NCBI GenBank assembly: GCA_900769325.1
Contig: CAAGGF010000075.1
Location: 1 to 56,052, forward strand
DNA length: 56,052 nucleotides
Source of the DNA: Spirochaetia bacterium
Lineage (GTDB): Bacteria; Spirochaetota; Spirochaetia; Treponematales; Treponemataceae
Direction of reading: 5' to 3'
Every line of letters begins with the position of its first letter. Position 1 is the stretch's first letter. A program made the position numbers and the translations under genes. The notes beneath the pieces were generated by a model that saw nothing but the letters and a program-made list of their open reading frames with translations, had not been told where the DNA came from and did not search any database. This document shows positions 24,427 to 32,018 of this stretch, one piece after another.

Positions 24427-25254
24427 TTATATTGTGATTTTACTATTTGCAAGAGAAATAATTGAGGTTTTTCCGTTGTTGATTATTAAAAATTCAAAAC
24501 CTCTGTAATTTTTTTCAAGAAGCACGGAAACATCTTCTTTTTTTATTGAATAAAATTTTTGACTTCTTCTTGAATTTATTGAATTTTCTTTTGCGTATTT
24601 TGAAAAGAGAACGGCGTTTTCATTTTTTAAAAGTTCATTTTCGCTGAAAGTTGAAAAGTTTTTCATATTTAAAAGCGTAACTGAAAATTTTCCGTCTGAA
24701 ATTGCTGAAACTATTTTTTCGCTTTCTGTAAGCCATGGAACATAATTTTCATCGGCATTTTTTTCTTTCACGGATTTTATAAAGCGCGTCCAGTTAAAAT
24801 ACAAAAGGTTATTTTTTATTTGTTCATCTGATTTTGATTCTTTTTCCTGAATTATAAAATCTTGAAGTATTTTTGCACAGAAACCGCCTTCCCAGCTGAT
24901 GTTTTTTTCAAAAGGATAAATTGTTCCCGCAGGATAAAGAAATTCAAAAGTGTTTTTAATGTTTTCATTGGAATTTTCTGTAGAAAAAAGGGGAGTGCAC
25001 AAAACGGAACACGGAATGTTTTTTTCAAATTCGTGTGAAAATGATTTTTGATTTCCAGAGATAATTTTCGTTGACGATGAGGAGGCACTTACAAATTCAA
25101 TTTTCCAGAATGAAAGAAAAAGGCCTTCATTTAAAAGAAGCTCTTCTTCTGATTCTGGAAGTGAGAAAGTCATGCATTCTGTTTTTGAAAACGGAAACTG
25201 AAAACTGCACGAAATGAATAAAAAAATTGCCGGTAAAAAACTGAATCTTTTCAT
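24427..25254 (-). CDS. Uncharacterised lipoprotein, 275 residues
   Basis: N-terminal lipoprotein signal with FLFISC, Cys16 as lipid site. No recognised domain; the sequence is rich in Ser, Phe, Glu and Lys, and ends in a short beta-strand-like segment. It is the first gene of a minus-strand run: this gene, a second lipoprotein, a cytoplasmic unknown and a family 5 solute-binding protein. Directly before the ATG is TATAATATAT with no Shine-Dalgarno site; the -10 candidate ends 4-6 nt from the start, so a leaderless or very short leader is possible. I cannot assign a function. Confidence 0.7.
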   Translation of the reverse strand: MKRFSFLPAIFLFISCSFQFPFSKTECMTFSLPESEEELLLNEGLFLSFWKIEFVSASSSSTKIISGNQKSFSHEFEKNIPCSVLCTPLFSTENSNENIKNTFEFLYPAGTIYPFEKNISWEGGFCAKILQDFIIQEKESKSDEQIKNNLLYFNWTRFIKSVKEKNADENYVPWLTESEKIVSAISDGKFSVTLLNMKNFSTFSENELLKNENAVLFSKYAKENSINSRRSQKFYSIKKEDVSVLLEKNYRGFEFLIINNGKTSIISLANSKITI

Positions 25255-25340
25255 ATATATTATATATCTGAAAAAAATCAGTTTCGGCAGGATTTTTTAA
25301 ATTTTTTTTATAATTTTTTGTTTTATGAACGGTTTTTGTT

Positions 25341-25793
25341 TTACATATTAGATTTTATCTGTTTCTGGCACAGGCTGTCGCAGATTTCGTTGTATTTTAT
25401 TCCGGCGTGTCCCTTGACCCATTTCCATTCAACTGAAAGGGAATTGTTCAACGCATCGAGTTTTTGCCACAAATCCTGATTTAATACAGGCTTTTTTGCA
25501 GAAGTCTTCCAGCCGTTTTTCTTCCAGTTTGTAATCCATGAAGTGATTCCGTTTTTTACATACTGGCTGTCGATGTTTACGGTTATTTTTCTATTTAAAA
25601 GAGCGGAATTTTGAGTGATGTATGTTAATGCAGAAATTGCAGCTGTAAGTTCCATTTTATTGTTTGTCGTAAGTTTTTCGCCGCCTGAAAGTTCTGTTTC
25701 TTTTCCGTCAGCAAGAATTACGCATGCCCAGCCTCCAGGACCTGGATTTCCAGAGCAGCCGCCGTCTGTATAAATTACAATATCGTTTTCCAT
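25341..25793 (-). CDS. rnhA: Ribonuclease HI
   Basis: Degrades RNA in RNA-DNA hybrids. The 150-residue protein has the four acidic residues of the RNase H active site: Asp10 in YTDGGCSGNPG, Glu48 in NKMELT, Asp75 in NIDSQY and Asp138, plus His128 in VKGHAG. Length and motif order match E. coli RNase HI. There is no Shine-Dalgarno site; TATACT ends 7 nt before the ATG, so the mRNA may be leaderless. It lies between the lipoprotein group and groEL, divergent from groEL. Confidence 0.95.
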   Translation of the reverse strand: MENDIVIYTDGGCSGNPGPGGWACVILADGKETELSGGEKLTTNNKMELTAAISALTYITQNSALLNRKITVNIDSQYVKNGITSWITNWKKNGWKTSAKKPVLNQDLWQKLDALNNSLSVEWKWVKGHAGIKYNEICDSLCQKQIKSNM

Positions 25794-25800
25794 AAATTGA

Positions 25801-25806
25801 AGTATA
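25801..25806 (-). promoter_or_regulatory. rnhA -10 box abutting the start codon
   Basis: Minus-strand TATACT (25806-25801) separated from the ATG by 7 nt. The -35 region at 17 nt (TAGTAA) is poor, so this is a weaker case than the other leaderless candidates. Confidence 0.4.
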
Positions 25807-25888
25807 AAGAAAAAAGAATTAAATTACTACTGAATTTAAAATTTCATGCTTTTCTGAAACTGTATTTTTGATTTTTTAATTTTTTTTC

Positions 25889-25955
25889 TTGCCGTTTTTT
25901 TATAATTTGTATATCTTTAAAATCAGAAATAATTTTAGACTTTTTAGTCTGATTT
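25889..25955 (+). promoter_or_regulatory. groEL promoter region and leader hairpin
   Basis: TTGCCG (25889-25894), 17 nt, TATCTT (25912-25917) is a moderate promoter. In the leader, AGACT/AGTCT (25937-25941, 25946-25950) forms a small hairpin, and AAATCAG/CTGATTT (25920-25926, 25949-25955) offers an alternative pairing that shares bases with it. No CIRCE element is present. GAGG lies at 25962-25965. Confidence 0.4.
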
Positions 25956-25973
25956 AAATAAGAGGTTATAAAA

Positions 25974-27602
25974 ATGGCAAAACAGTTATTGTTTAATGAA
26001 GAAGCCCGAAAAAAATTGCTTTCTGGTGTTGAACAGATTGCAAAGGCTGTAAAAGTTACTCTTGGACCTTGCGGACGCATGGTAATGCTTGATAAAAAAT
26101 ACGGTGCTCCTACAATTACAAAAGACGGTGTTTCTGTAGCAAAAGACATCGAACTCGAAGATCCTTATGAAAATATGGGAGCTCAGTTTGTTCGCGAAGT
26201 TGCTTCAAAAACTAACGATGATGCCGGAGACGGAACTACAACTTCTACAGTTTTAGCATACGCTCTTGTTCGGGAAGGTTTTAAATCAGTTGCTGCCGGA
26301 ATGACTCCAATCGAAGTTAAACGCGGAATGGACAAAGCCGTTCAGGTTGCCGTAGAAGAAATCAAAAAGAATTCAAAACCTGTAAAAAACGCTGCTGACA
26401 TCAAGAATATCGCTTCTATTTCTGCAAATAACGATCCTGAAATCGGTTCTCTTATCGCAGATGCAATTGAAAAAGTTGGAAAAGACGGTGTAATTACTGT
26501 AGAAGAATCAAAAAATATGGATACTGTTGTAAATACTGTAGAAGGAATGCAGTTCGACAGAGGTTATATTTCAGCATATTTTGTAACTGACCGCGAGAGA
26601 ATGGTTGCAGAATATTCAGATGCACTTGTATTGATTTATGACAAAAAGATTTCTTCTATGAAAGACCTTCTTCCAGTTCTTGAAAAAGTTGCAAATGCAG
26701 GCCGCTCTCTTGTAATTATCTGTGAAGATGTAGAAGGCGAGGCATTGACAACTTTAGTTTTGAATACAATCCGGGGAACAATTAAAGTTTGTGCTGTAAA
26801 AGCTCCTGGTTTTGGTGACAGACGAAAAGACATGCTTCAGGATATTGCAATTTTAACTGGAGCAACTGTTATAAGCGATGAAGTCGGTTTAAAACTTGAA
26901 AATGCCGATGAATCTCTTTTAGGTCAGGCTAAGACTATTAAAATTGACAAAGACAATACAACAATCGTTGGTGGTGAAGGCGATAAAAAAGCAATTTCAG
27001 ACAGAATTTCAGAAATTAAAGCACAGATTGAAAAATCAACTTCTTCATACGACAAGGAACAGCTTCAGAAGCGTCTTGCAAAACTTGCAGGCGGAGTTGC
27101 AGTAATCAATGTCGGTGCTACAACAGAAACAGAAATGAAAGAAAAGAAATTCCGTGTTGAAGATACAATTGCCGCAACTCGTGCTGCTCTTGAAGAAGGT
27201 ATTGTTGCAGGTGGTGGAATCGCTTTGGTTGAAGCTGCAAAAGCCCTTGAAAACATTCCTGAAAACCTTTCAGAAGATGAAAAAGTCGGCTTTAAAATTG
27301 TCCGCCGTGCACTTGAAGAACCTATCCGCCAGATTGCAGACAACGCTGGCATTGACGGTGCTGTAATTGCTGAAAAAGCTAAAAACGAAAAGAAAGGCAT
27401 CGGTTATAATGCTTACACAGGTGAATGGGTAAATATGATAGAAGATGGAATCATCGACCCTGCAAAAGTTACGACTTCTGCTTTGATGAATGCCGCTTCA
27501 ATTGCAGGAACTCTTCTTACAACAGAATGTGCAATTACAGACATTCCAGAACCAAAAGCCGCTCCTGCTCCTTCTCCTGATATGGGTGGAATGGGTTACT
27601 AA
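25974..27602 (+). CDS. groL: GroEL, Hsp60 chaperonin
   Basis: Large chaperonin subunit. The 542-residue protein shows the nucleotide-binding motif LGPCGRMVML, the DGVSVAKDIELEDP segment, GDGTTTSTVLA around residues 86-96 and the flexible C-terminal tail ending MGGMGY. Full length. It stands alone with its own promoter and terminator; groES is about 10 kb away on the other strand. The separation matches what I remember of T. pallidum. Confidence 0.98.
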   Translation: MAKQLLFNEEARKKLLSGVEQIAKAVKVTLGPCGRMVMLDKKYGAPTITKDGVSVAKDIELEDPYENMGAQFVREVASKTNDDAGDGTTTSTVLAYALVREGFKSVAAGMTPIEVKRGMDKAVQVAVEEIKKNSKPVKNAADIKNIASISANNDPEIGSLIADAIEKVGKDGVITVEESKNMDTVVNTVEGMQFDRGYISAYFVTDRERMVAEYSDALVLIYDKKISSMKDLLPVLEKVANAGRSLVIICEDVEGEALTTLVLNTIRGTIKVCAVKAPGFGDRRKDMLQDIAILTGATVISDEVGLKLENADESLLGQAKTIKIDKDNTTIVGGEGDKKAISDRISEIKAQIEKSTSSYDKEQLQKRLAKLAGGVAVINVGATTETEMKEKKFRVEDTIAATRAALEEGIVAGGGIALVEAAKALENIPENLSEDEKVGFKIVRRALEEPIRQIADNAGIDGAVIAEKAKNEKKGIGYNAYTGEWVNMIEDGIIDPAKVTTSALMNAASIAGTLLTTECAITDIPEPKAAPAPSPDMGGMGY

Positions 27603-27672
27603 AATTAAAAAAAAGAAAATTAATTTCCGCCAAAAATAATGGATAAAATTAATTTCGTTTTTTAAGTCTTTC

Positions 27673-27712
27673 GGGGTTTTAAAAGTTTTCTTTTAAGACC
27701 CTGTTTTTTTTT
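27673..27712 (+). terminator. Rho-independent terminator of groEL
   Basis: Stem GGGTTTTAAAAG/CTTTTAAGACCC (one mismatch, about 27674-27701) followed by TG and nine T residues. Confidence 0.85.
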
Positions 27713-27716
27713 GTAC

Positions 27717-27745
27717 TTTACATACGCTAGCATTTGAAGTAAAAT
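27717..27745 (+). promoter_or_regulatory. metN promoter giving a very short leader
   Basis: TTTACA (27717-27722), exactly 17 nt, TAAAAT (27740-27745). The ATG begins 11 nt after the -10 box, so the leader would be only about 4-5 nt. No S-box riboswitch can fit between this promoter and the gene. Confidence 0.6.
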
Positions 27746-27756
27746 TCGTTTCAATT

Positions 27757-28794
27757 ATGGAAATAAGACTAAAAAATCTAAATAAAACATATTCAAGAAA
27801 CGAAAATTCTGTTCGGGCTTGTCAAAATGTAAACCTTTTTATTCCTTCAAATGCAATTTACGGCATAATTGGAAAAAGCGGTGCAGGAAAATCTACGCTT
27901 GTTCGTCTTATAAGTCTTTTAGAGAAGCCTGATTCTGGTGAAATTTTTTATGATGACAGGCGGGTTGATAATCTTTCAAAAAAAGATTTGATTCAGGAAC
28001 ACCGAAAAATGGGAATGATTTTCCAGAATTTCAATCTTTTCAGTTCCCGCACGGCTGCAAAAAATGTTTCATATCCGCTTGAAATTTCAAAAGTTCCAAA
28101 AAATCAGATAAAAATGCGTGTAAAAGAACTTCTTTCGCTTGTAGGTCTTTCAGATAAAGCTGATTCTCCAATCAGTGCACTTTCAGGCGGTCAAAAACAG
28201 CGTGTTGCGATTGCAAGGGCTCTGGCAAATAACCCACGCATTCTTTTCTGCGATGAAGCGACAAGTGCATTAGATCCGCAGACAACAAGGTCGATTCTTG
28301 AATTAATAAAAGACATTCAGAAAAAAATGAATTTGACAGTAGTGATGATTACGCATCAAATGGAAGTTGTTCGCGATTCCTGCGATTATGTTGCGGTTTT
28401 AAATGGGGGCGAAGTCTGTGAAACGGGAAAAGTTTCTGATGTATTTTCTAATCCAAAATCGGATGTTACAAAAGATTTTCTTTCTCATTTAAGTTCTAAT
28501 GTAATTCCTTCTCAATGCGAAAATTCTGGACAAAAATCTGAAATCATAAGATGGAGCAAAAATCAGGGGAAATATACGCTTTATTTCAGAGGGGATGCTA
28601 CAGGAGAGCCCGTCATAAGTTCAGTTTGCAAAAAATTCGATGTTGAAGTTAATATTTTAGCAGGCGGACTTCAGTCTTTGTCGGGAAACGAAAAAGTCGG
28701 TGCAATGGCTGTAGATATTTCAGGTTCAAAAGATGAAGTTCAAGCTTCTCTTGAATATTTAAAATCGCTTGGAATTATTGTTGAAAAACTATAG
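27757..28794 (+). CDS. metN: MetN, ATP-binding subunit of methionine ABC importer
   Basis: Energises D/L-methionine import. Walker A GKSGAGKST is at residues 39-47, the signature LSGGQKQR follows near 143-150, then Walker B ILFCDEATSALDP. A C-terminal NIL (ACT-like) ligand-binding domain from about residue 265 marks MetN and usually gives inhibition by internal methionine. 345 residues is the usual length. No Shine-Dalgarno sequence precedes the ATG, yet MEIRLKNLNKTY is the natural family start; the promoter lies just upstream. metI follows after 17 nt and metQ after a second promoter. Confidence 0.93.
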   Translation: MEIRLKNLNKTYSRNENSVRACQNVNLFIPSNAIYGIIGKSGAGKSTLVRLISLLEKPDSGEIFYDDRRVDNLSKKDLIQEHRKMGMIFQNFNLFSSRTAAKNVSYPLEISKVPKNQIKMRVKELLSLVGLSDKADSPISALSGGQKQRVAIARALANNPRILFCDEATSALDPQTTRSILELIKDIQKKMNLTVVMITHQMEVVRDSCDYVAVLNGGEVCETGKVSDVFSNPKSDVTKDFLSHLSSNVIPSQCENSGQKSEIIRWSKNQGKYTLYFRGDATGEPVISSVCKKFDVEVNILAGGLQSLSGNEKVGAMAVDISGSKDEVQASLEYLKSLGIIVEKL

Positions 28795-28811
28795 ATTGGA
28801 GTGTAAAAATT

Positions 28812-29474
28812 ATGTCTTGGGCTCAGATTTTTTATCTTGTTGGAAATGCAACTTGGCAGACGCTTTTTATGGTGTTTTTTTCGACGCTTTTTTCAGTTAT
28901 ATTGGGGCTTCCTCTCGGAGTTTTAATGTGCGTAACGGATTCTGTGTGCAATATAATGCCTATGCCTGTTCTAAATAAAATATTAAATAGAATCGTCGAT
29001 GTTTTAAGGTCCTTTCCGTTTTTGATTTTGATGATAATTCTTTTTCCGCTTTCAAGGATTATAATCGGAACTACAATCGGAACTCAGGCGACTATTGTTC
29101 CGCTTTCAATTGCAGCTGCTCCATTTGTTGCCAGAATAATCGAAACTTCGCTTAAAGGACTTGATCAAGGCGTAATTCAGGCTGCAAAATCGATGGGTTC
29201 AACAAACTGGCAGATTATTACAAAAGTAATGCTCCCGGAATCTCTTCCTTCTCTTGTAGACGGTCTTACGCTTACTGTAATAAATTTAATCGGTTATTCT
29301 GCGATGGCAGGAACTGTCGGCGGCGGAGGACTTGGCGATCTTGCAATCCGTTATGGTTATCAGCGATTTAGAGTTGATGTTCTTTTTGTTTCGGTGATTG
29401 TAATTCTTATTTTAGTTGCACTGATTCAGATGGCTGGAAATATGGTTTCAAAAGCACTTTTAAAACGAAGATGA
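28812..29474 (+). CDS. metI: MetI, permease subunit of methionine ABC importer
   Basis: 220-residue inner-membrane protein with about five membrane segments and the ABC permease EAA-type loop (ARIIETSLKGLDQGVIQAAKSMGS, near 110-133). It pairs with MetN and MetQ. The start ATG is preceded by GGAG at a normal distance. It lies 17 nt downstream of metN, so it is co-transcribed. Confidence 0.93.
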   Translation: MSWAQIFYLVGNATWQTLFMVFFSTLFSVILGLPLGVLMCVTDSVCNIMPMPVLNKILNRIVDVLRSFPFLILMIILFPLSRIIIGTTIGTQATIVPLSIAAAPFVARIIETSLKGLDQGVIQAAKSMGSTNWQIITKVMLPESLPSLVDGLTLTVINLIGYSAMAGTVGGGGLGDLAIRYGYQRFRVDVLFVSVIVILILVALIQMAGNMVSKALLKRR

Positions 29475-29514
29475 TTTTGTGCTTCAGATTTAGTAGATGA
29501 ATAAAATTCAAATA

Positions 29515-29581
29515 TTGACAATTACCTACAAAAATAGTATGTTTTAGAAAAATAATTTTACAGAAAGCTTTTGCTTTTTGT
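29515..29581 (+). promoter_or_regulatory. Separate metQ promoter and leader hairpin
   Basis: TTGACA (29515-29520), 17 nt, TATGTT (29538-29543). In the leader ACAGAAAGC/GCTTTTTGT (29560-29568, 29573-29581, one G-T pair) forms a 9-pair hairpin with a TTTT loop. A private promoter would allow the binding protein to be made in excess over MetNI, as is common for ABC importers. Confidence 0.6.
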
Positions 29582-29606
29582 GACAAATAAAAAAGAGGTG
29601 TAAACC

Positions 29607-30407
29607 ATGAAAAAAATTCTTTCAGTTTTAGCGTTTTCAGTTCTTGCTCTTGTTTCTTTTTCAGGATGCAATAAAAACGGTTCTTCAAAAGTTATAAAAG
29701 TCGGTGCAACTCCACGCCCTCATGCGGAATTGCTCAACCTTGTAAAAGATGATTTAAAAGAAAAAGGTTATGATTTACAGGTTGTAGAATTTACAGATTA
29801 TGTCACTCCGAACAAAGCTCTTGAAGACGGTGAAATCGATGCAAATTTCTTTCAGCATCTTCCTTACATGAATTCTTTCAACAATGAACAGGGCTATCAT
29901 CTTGTTTCTGCAGCAGGAATTCACATTGAGCCAATGGCCGTTTATTCCAAAAAAGTAAATTCATTGAAAGAATTAAAAGACGGTTCAACAATTGCAATTC
30001 CAAACGACCCTACAAACGAAGGAAGGGCTCTTTTGCTTCTTCAGTCAGCAGGTTTAATCACTCTTGATTCTAAAGCGGGGCTGGAAGCAACTCCTGTAAA
30101 TGTTGCAGAAAATCCTAAGAATTTAAAATTTTCTGAACTTGAAGCCGCTTCTGTTCCTCGTGTTTTACAGGATGTAGATGCAGCAGTAATCAACGGAAAT
30201 TACGCAATTCCAGTCGGACTTGTTGCAACAAAAGACGGGCTTTATGTTGAAGGAAGTGATTCTCCTTATGTAAACATCGTTTCTGTAAAAGAAGGCAATG
30301 AAAATACAGATAAAATCAAAGCACTTGTAGATGCCCTCAAATCAGAAAAAGTTAAAAAATATATTTCAGAAACTTATCAAGATGGTGAAGTCATAGCAGT
30401 TTTCTAA
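29607..30407 (+). CDS. metQ: MetQ, methionine-binding lipoprotein
   Basis: Substrate-binding lipoprotein of the MetNIQ importer (NlpA family). The lipobox is SFSGC with Cys21. The mature part begins KVIKVGATPRPHAELL, typical of MetQ, and contains DANFFQHLPYM and the PNDPTNEGRALLLLQ segment conserved in the family. 266 residues is the normal length. AGAGGTG precedes the ATG. Together with MetN's NIL domain this supports methionine as substrate; a related amino acid or peptide is possible. Confidence 0.92.
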   Translation: MKKILSVLAFSVLALVSFSGCNKNGSSKVIKVGATPRPHAELLNLVKDDLKEKGYDLQVVEFTDYVTPNKALEDGEIDANFFQHLPYMNSFNNEQGYHLVSAAGIHIEPMAVYSKKVNSLKELKDGSTIAIPNDPTNEGRALLLLQSAGLITLDSKAGLEATPVNVAENPKNLKFSELEAASVPRVLQDVDAAVINGNYAIPVGLVATKDGLYVEGSDSPYVNIVSVKEGNENTDKIKALVDALKSEKVKKYISETYQDGEVIAVF

Positions 30408-30419
30408 TTAAAAAAAATA

Positions 30420-30428
30420 TGCTATGAT
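30420..30428 (+). promoter_or_regulatory. Extended -10 promoter abutting the Tp0751-like gene
   Basis: TGC-TATGAT, an extended -10 element, ends 6 nt before the ATG at 30435. No good -35 is seen at 17 nt, as expected for an extended -10 promoter. Predicted transcription start coincides with the start codon. Confidence 0.5.
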
Positions 30429-30434
30429 GAGTTT

Positions 30435-31994
30435 ATGAAAGTAAAAACTACTGTCCTTGTTTTTTCAATTATTGCCCTTGCACTTGTTATTTTTTCTGGA
30501 ATAAATTTTTTCTTCCTAAAAGACAATAAACAGAAAAAATACGGGCAGGATGTTAATATAAAAATTTCAGATTCCGGGGAATCTTCTTCTCCGGATGATT
30601 CTTCCCTTTCAAGCGATGTTTCAAATACAACTTTTGTTCCTCTTTTATCATCAGAAACTTTAATCAGCACTTTAAATGTCGATTTTGACGGCGATACGCG
30701 CGATGATCAGATTGTAGCAGTTTACAAAGCCGGTTCAGAATTTCTTTTTCTTATCGTGGGCCTTTATAATCCCGATACAAATGCCTATGACCGCATTGCA
30801 GAAATAAAAACAGAAATCACAAAAACCAGAACTTTTTCTTTTTCTACACTCGATATGGTCGGCGAGCATAAAATGGCACTTATGTATCAGGGAATTAAAA
30901 ACAACGGCGACAGCGTAATGAAAATTTACCACTGCAATAGAAAACTTCGCACGGTAGAACTTGTTTTAATCGGTGATTTTACATCTGACGGAACTATTTT
31001 TATTCATCAGACGGAACGCTCAGAGGCTTATGAACTTTCTCAGGCTAACGGTGCAAGTTATGTTGTTTGGGTTTACAGTTCAGACAAATCAGATAAAGCA
31101 TCTCAATCTCAGGAAGTTATGAGTCAGATTCAGAGCGAATACATATGGAACAAAGATGAATATAAATATGTCAAAAACCGTGAATTAAAAATTACTGGAA
31201 GCAGGATCGCCGCAAAAGAACTTGAACGCATTCAGAAAAATGTTGAAACTTTTTCTTCTTATCTCGACGGATTGTGGTATAGGGCTAACAATACAGGAAC
31301 GACTCCGCTTTATATCTATTTTAATTCAGATGATAAAGAAGTAATTTTCCTTTCAGACGATACCGAAGGCGTTTACACATGGGAGGCAAGCAATTTAAGG
31401 CGAAGCGGAATTTACCTTACTACTTCCAATGCAATTATTCCAAGTATGAAGCGGCGTTTTGATATTATGCTTACGGGTGTAAATGAAGTTTATGTAAATG
31501 TTCACGATGATGTCCGCATGATTATAAAAGAAACTAATCAGTGGAGCGGAACTTATAAAAAAATGTCTTTTAATACTTCATTTGAAAATAAAAATAATCT
31601 AAATCCAATAGATGAATACAGCAAAATTCTTGTTTCTTCAGTTTGGGATACTGGAGACGGAACTTTTTCTTTTAAAGACAATGAATATTTTTATACTTCA
31701 GAATTATTTACTGAATCAGGACTTTATATTACTGATTTTGCATCAAATTTTCCTGTCATTCAGTTTAAATCTTATTCAGAGTCATCTGTTTTAAATTCTG
31801 CGTATGTAATGCACTTTGATGAGGTAAAAATTCAGGAAAAACCAAAGAAAAGAAATCAAAAACCGGTTGTAAAAACTGTTGTAAATAAAGACATAATACA
31901 TTTTTCACCAGTTACGCTTTCACCGGTAACTTGCTATGCTTCAGAAGGCAGAATATTGACGCTTTCTAAAAAGACAAATATTGACAATAATTAA
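30435..31994 (+). CDS. Tp0751 (pallilysin)-related envelope protein without HEXXH motif
   Basis: 519 residues with an N-terminal membrane anchor or signal segment (about 5-27), a Ser/Asp-rich linker, an FG-GAP-like region with FDGDTRDDQ (84-92), and a domain at about 278-375. That domain aligns with my recollection of the C-terminal lipocalin-like barrel of T. pallidum Tp0751, a host-matrix-binding adhesin: both have GLW, PL..F, TxNAIxSxxRRxxxxF-like spacing and WxGxY. The HEVIH proposed as a metalloprotease motif in Tp0751 is NEVYV here (350-354), so no zinc site. No lipobox Cys. The family call rests on remembered sequence and should be treated as probable. No Shine-Dalgarno site; see the promoter entry. 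Confidence 0.65.
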   Translation: MKVKTTVLVFSIIALALVIFSGINFFFLKDNKQKKYGQDVNIKISDSGESSSPDDSSLSSDVSNTTFVPLLSSETLISTLNVDFDGDTRDDQIVAVYKAGSEFLFLIVGLYNPDTNAYDRIAEIKTEITKTRTFSFSTLDMVGEHKMALMYQGIKNNGDSVMKIYHCNRKLRTVELVLIGDFTSDGTIFIHQTERSEAYELSQANGASYVVWVYSSDKSDKASQSQEVMSQIQSEYIWNKDEYKYVKNRELKITGSRIAAKELERIQKNVETFSSYLDGLWYRANNTGTTPLYIYFNSDDKEVIFLSDDTEGVYTWEASNLRRSGIYLTTSNAIIPSMKRRFDIMLTGVNEVYVNVHDDVRMIIKETNQWSGTYKKMSFNTSFENKNNLNPIDEYSKILVSSVWDTGDGTFSFKDNEYFYTSELFTESGLYITDFASNFPVIQFKSYSESSVLNSAYVMHFDEVKIQEKPKKRNQKPVVKTVVNKDIIHFSPVTLSPVTCYASEGRILTLSKKTNIDNN

Positions 31995-32018
31995 TGTAAT
32001 TTATAGGATATAAAAATT

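Noticed and set aside
27065..27400. 111-codon minus-strand open frame
   Set aside because: Shadow of groEL in the opposite strand.
27603..27756. S-box (SAM) riboswitch before metN
   Set aside because: The region is filled by the groEL terminator and the metN promoter; no S-box core is present.
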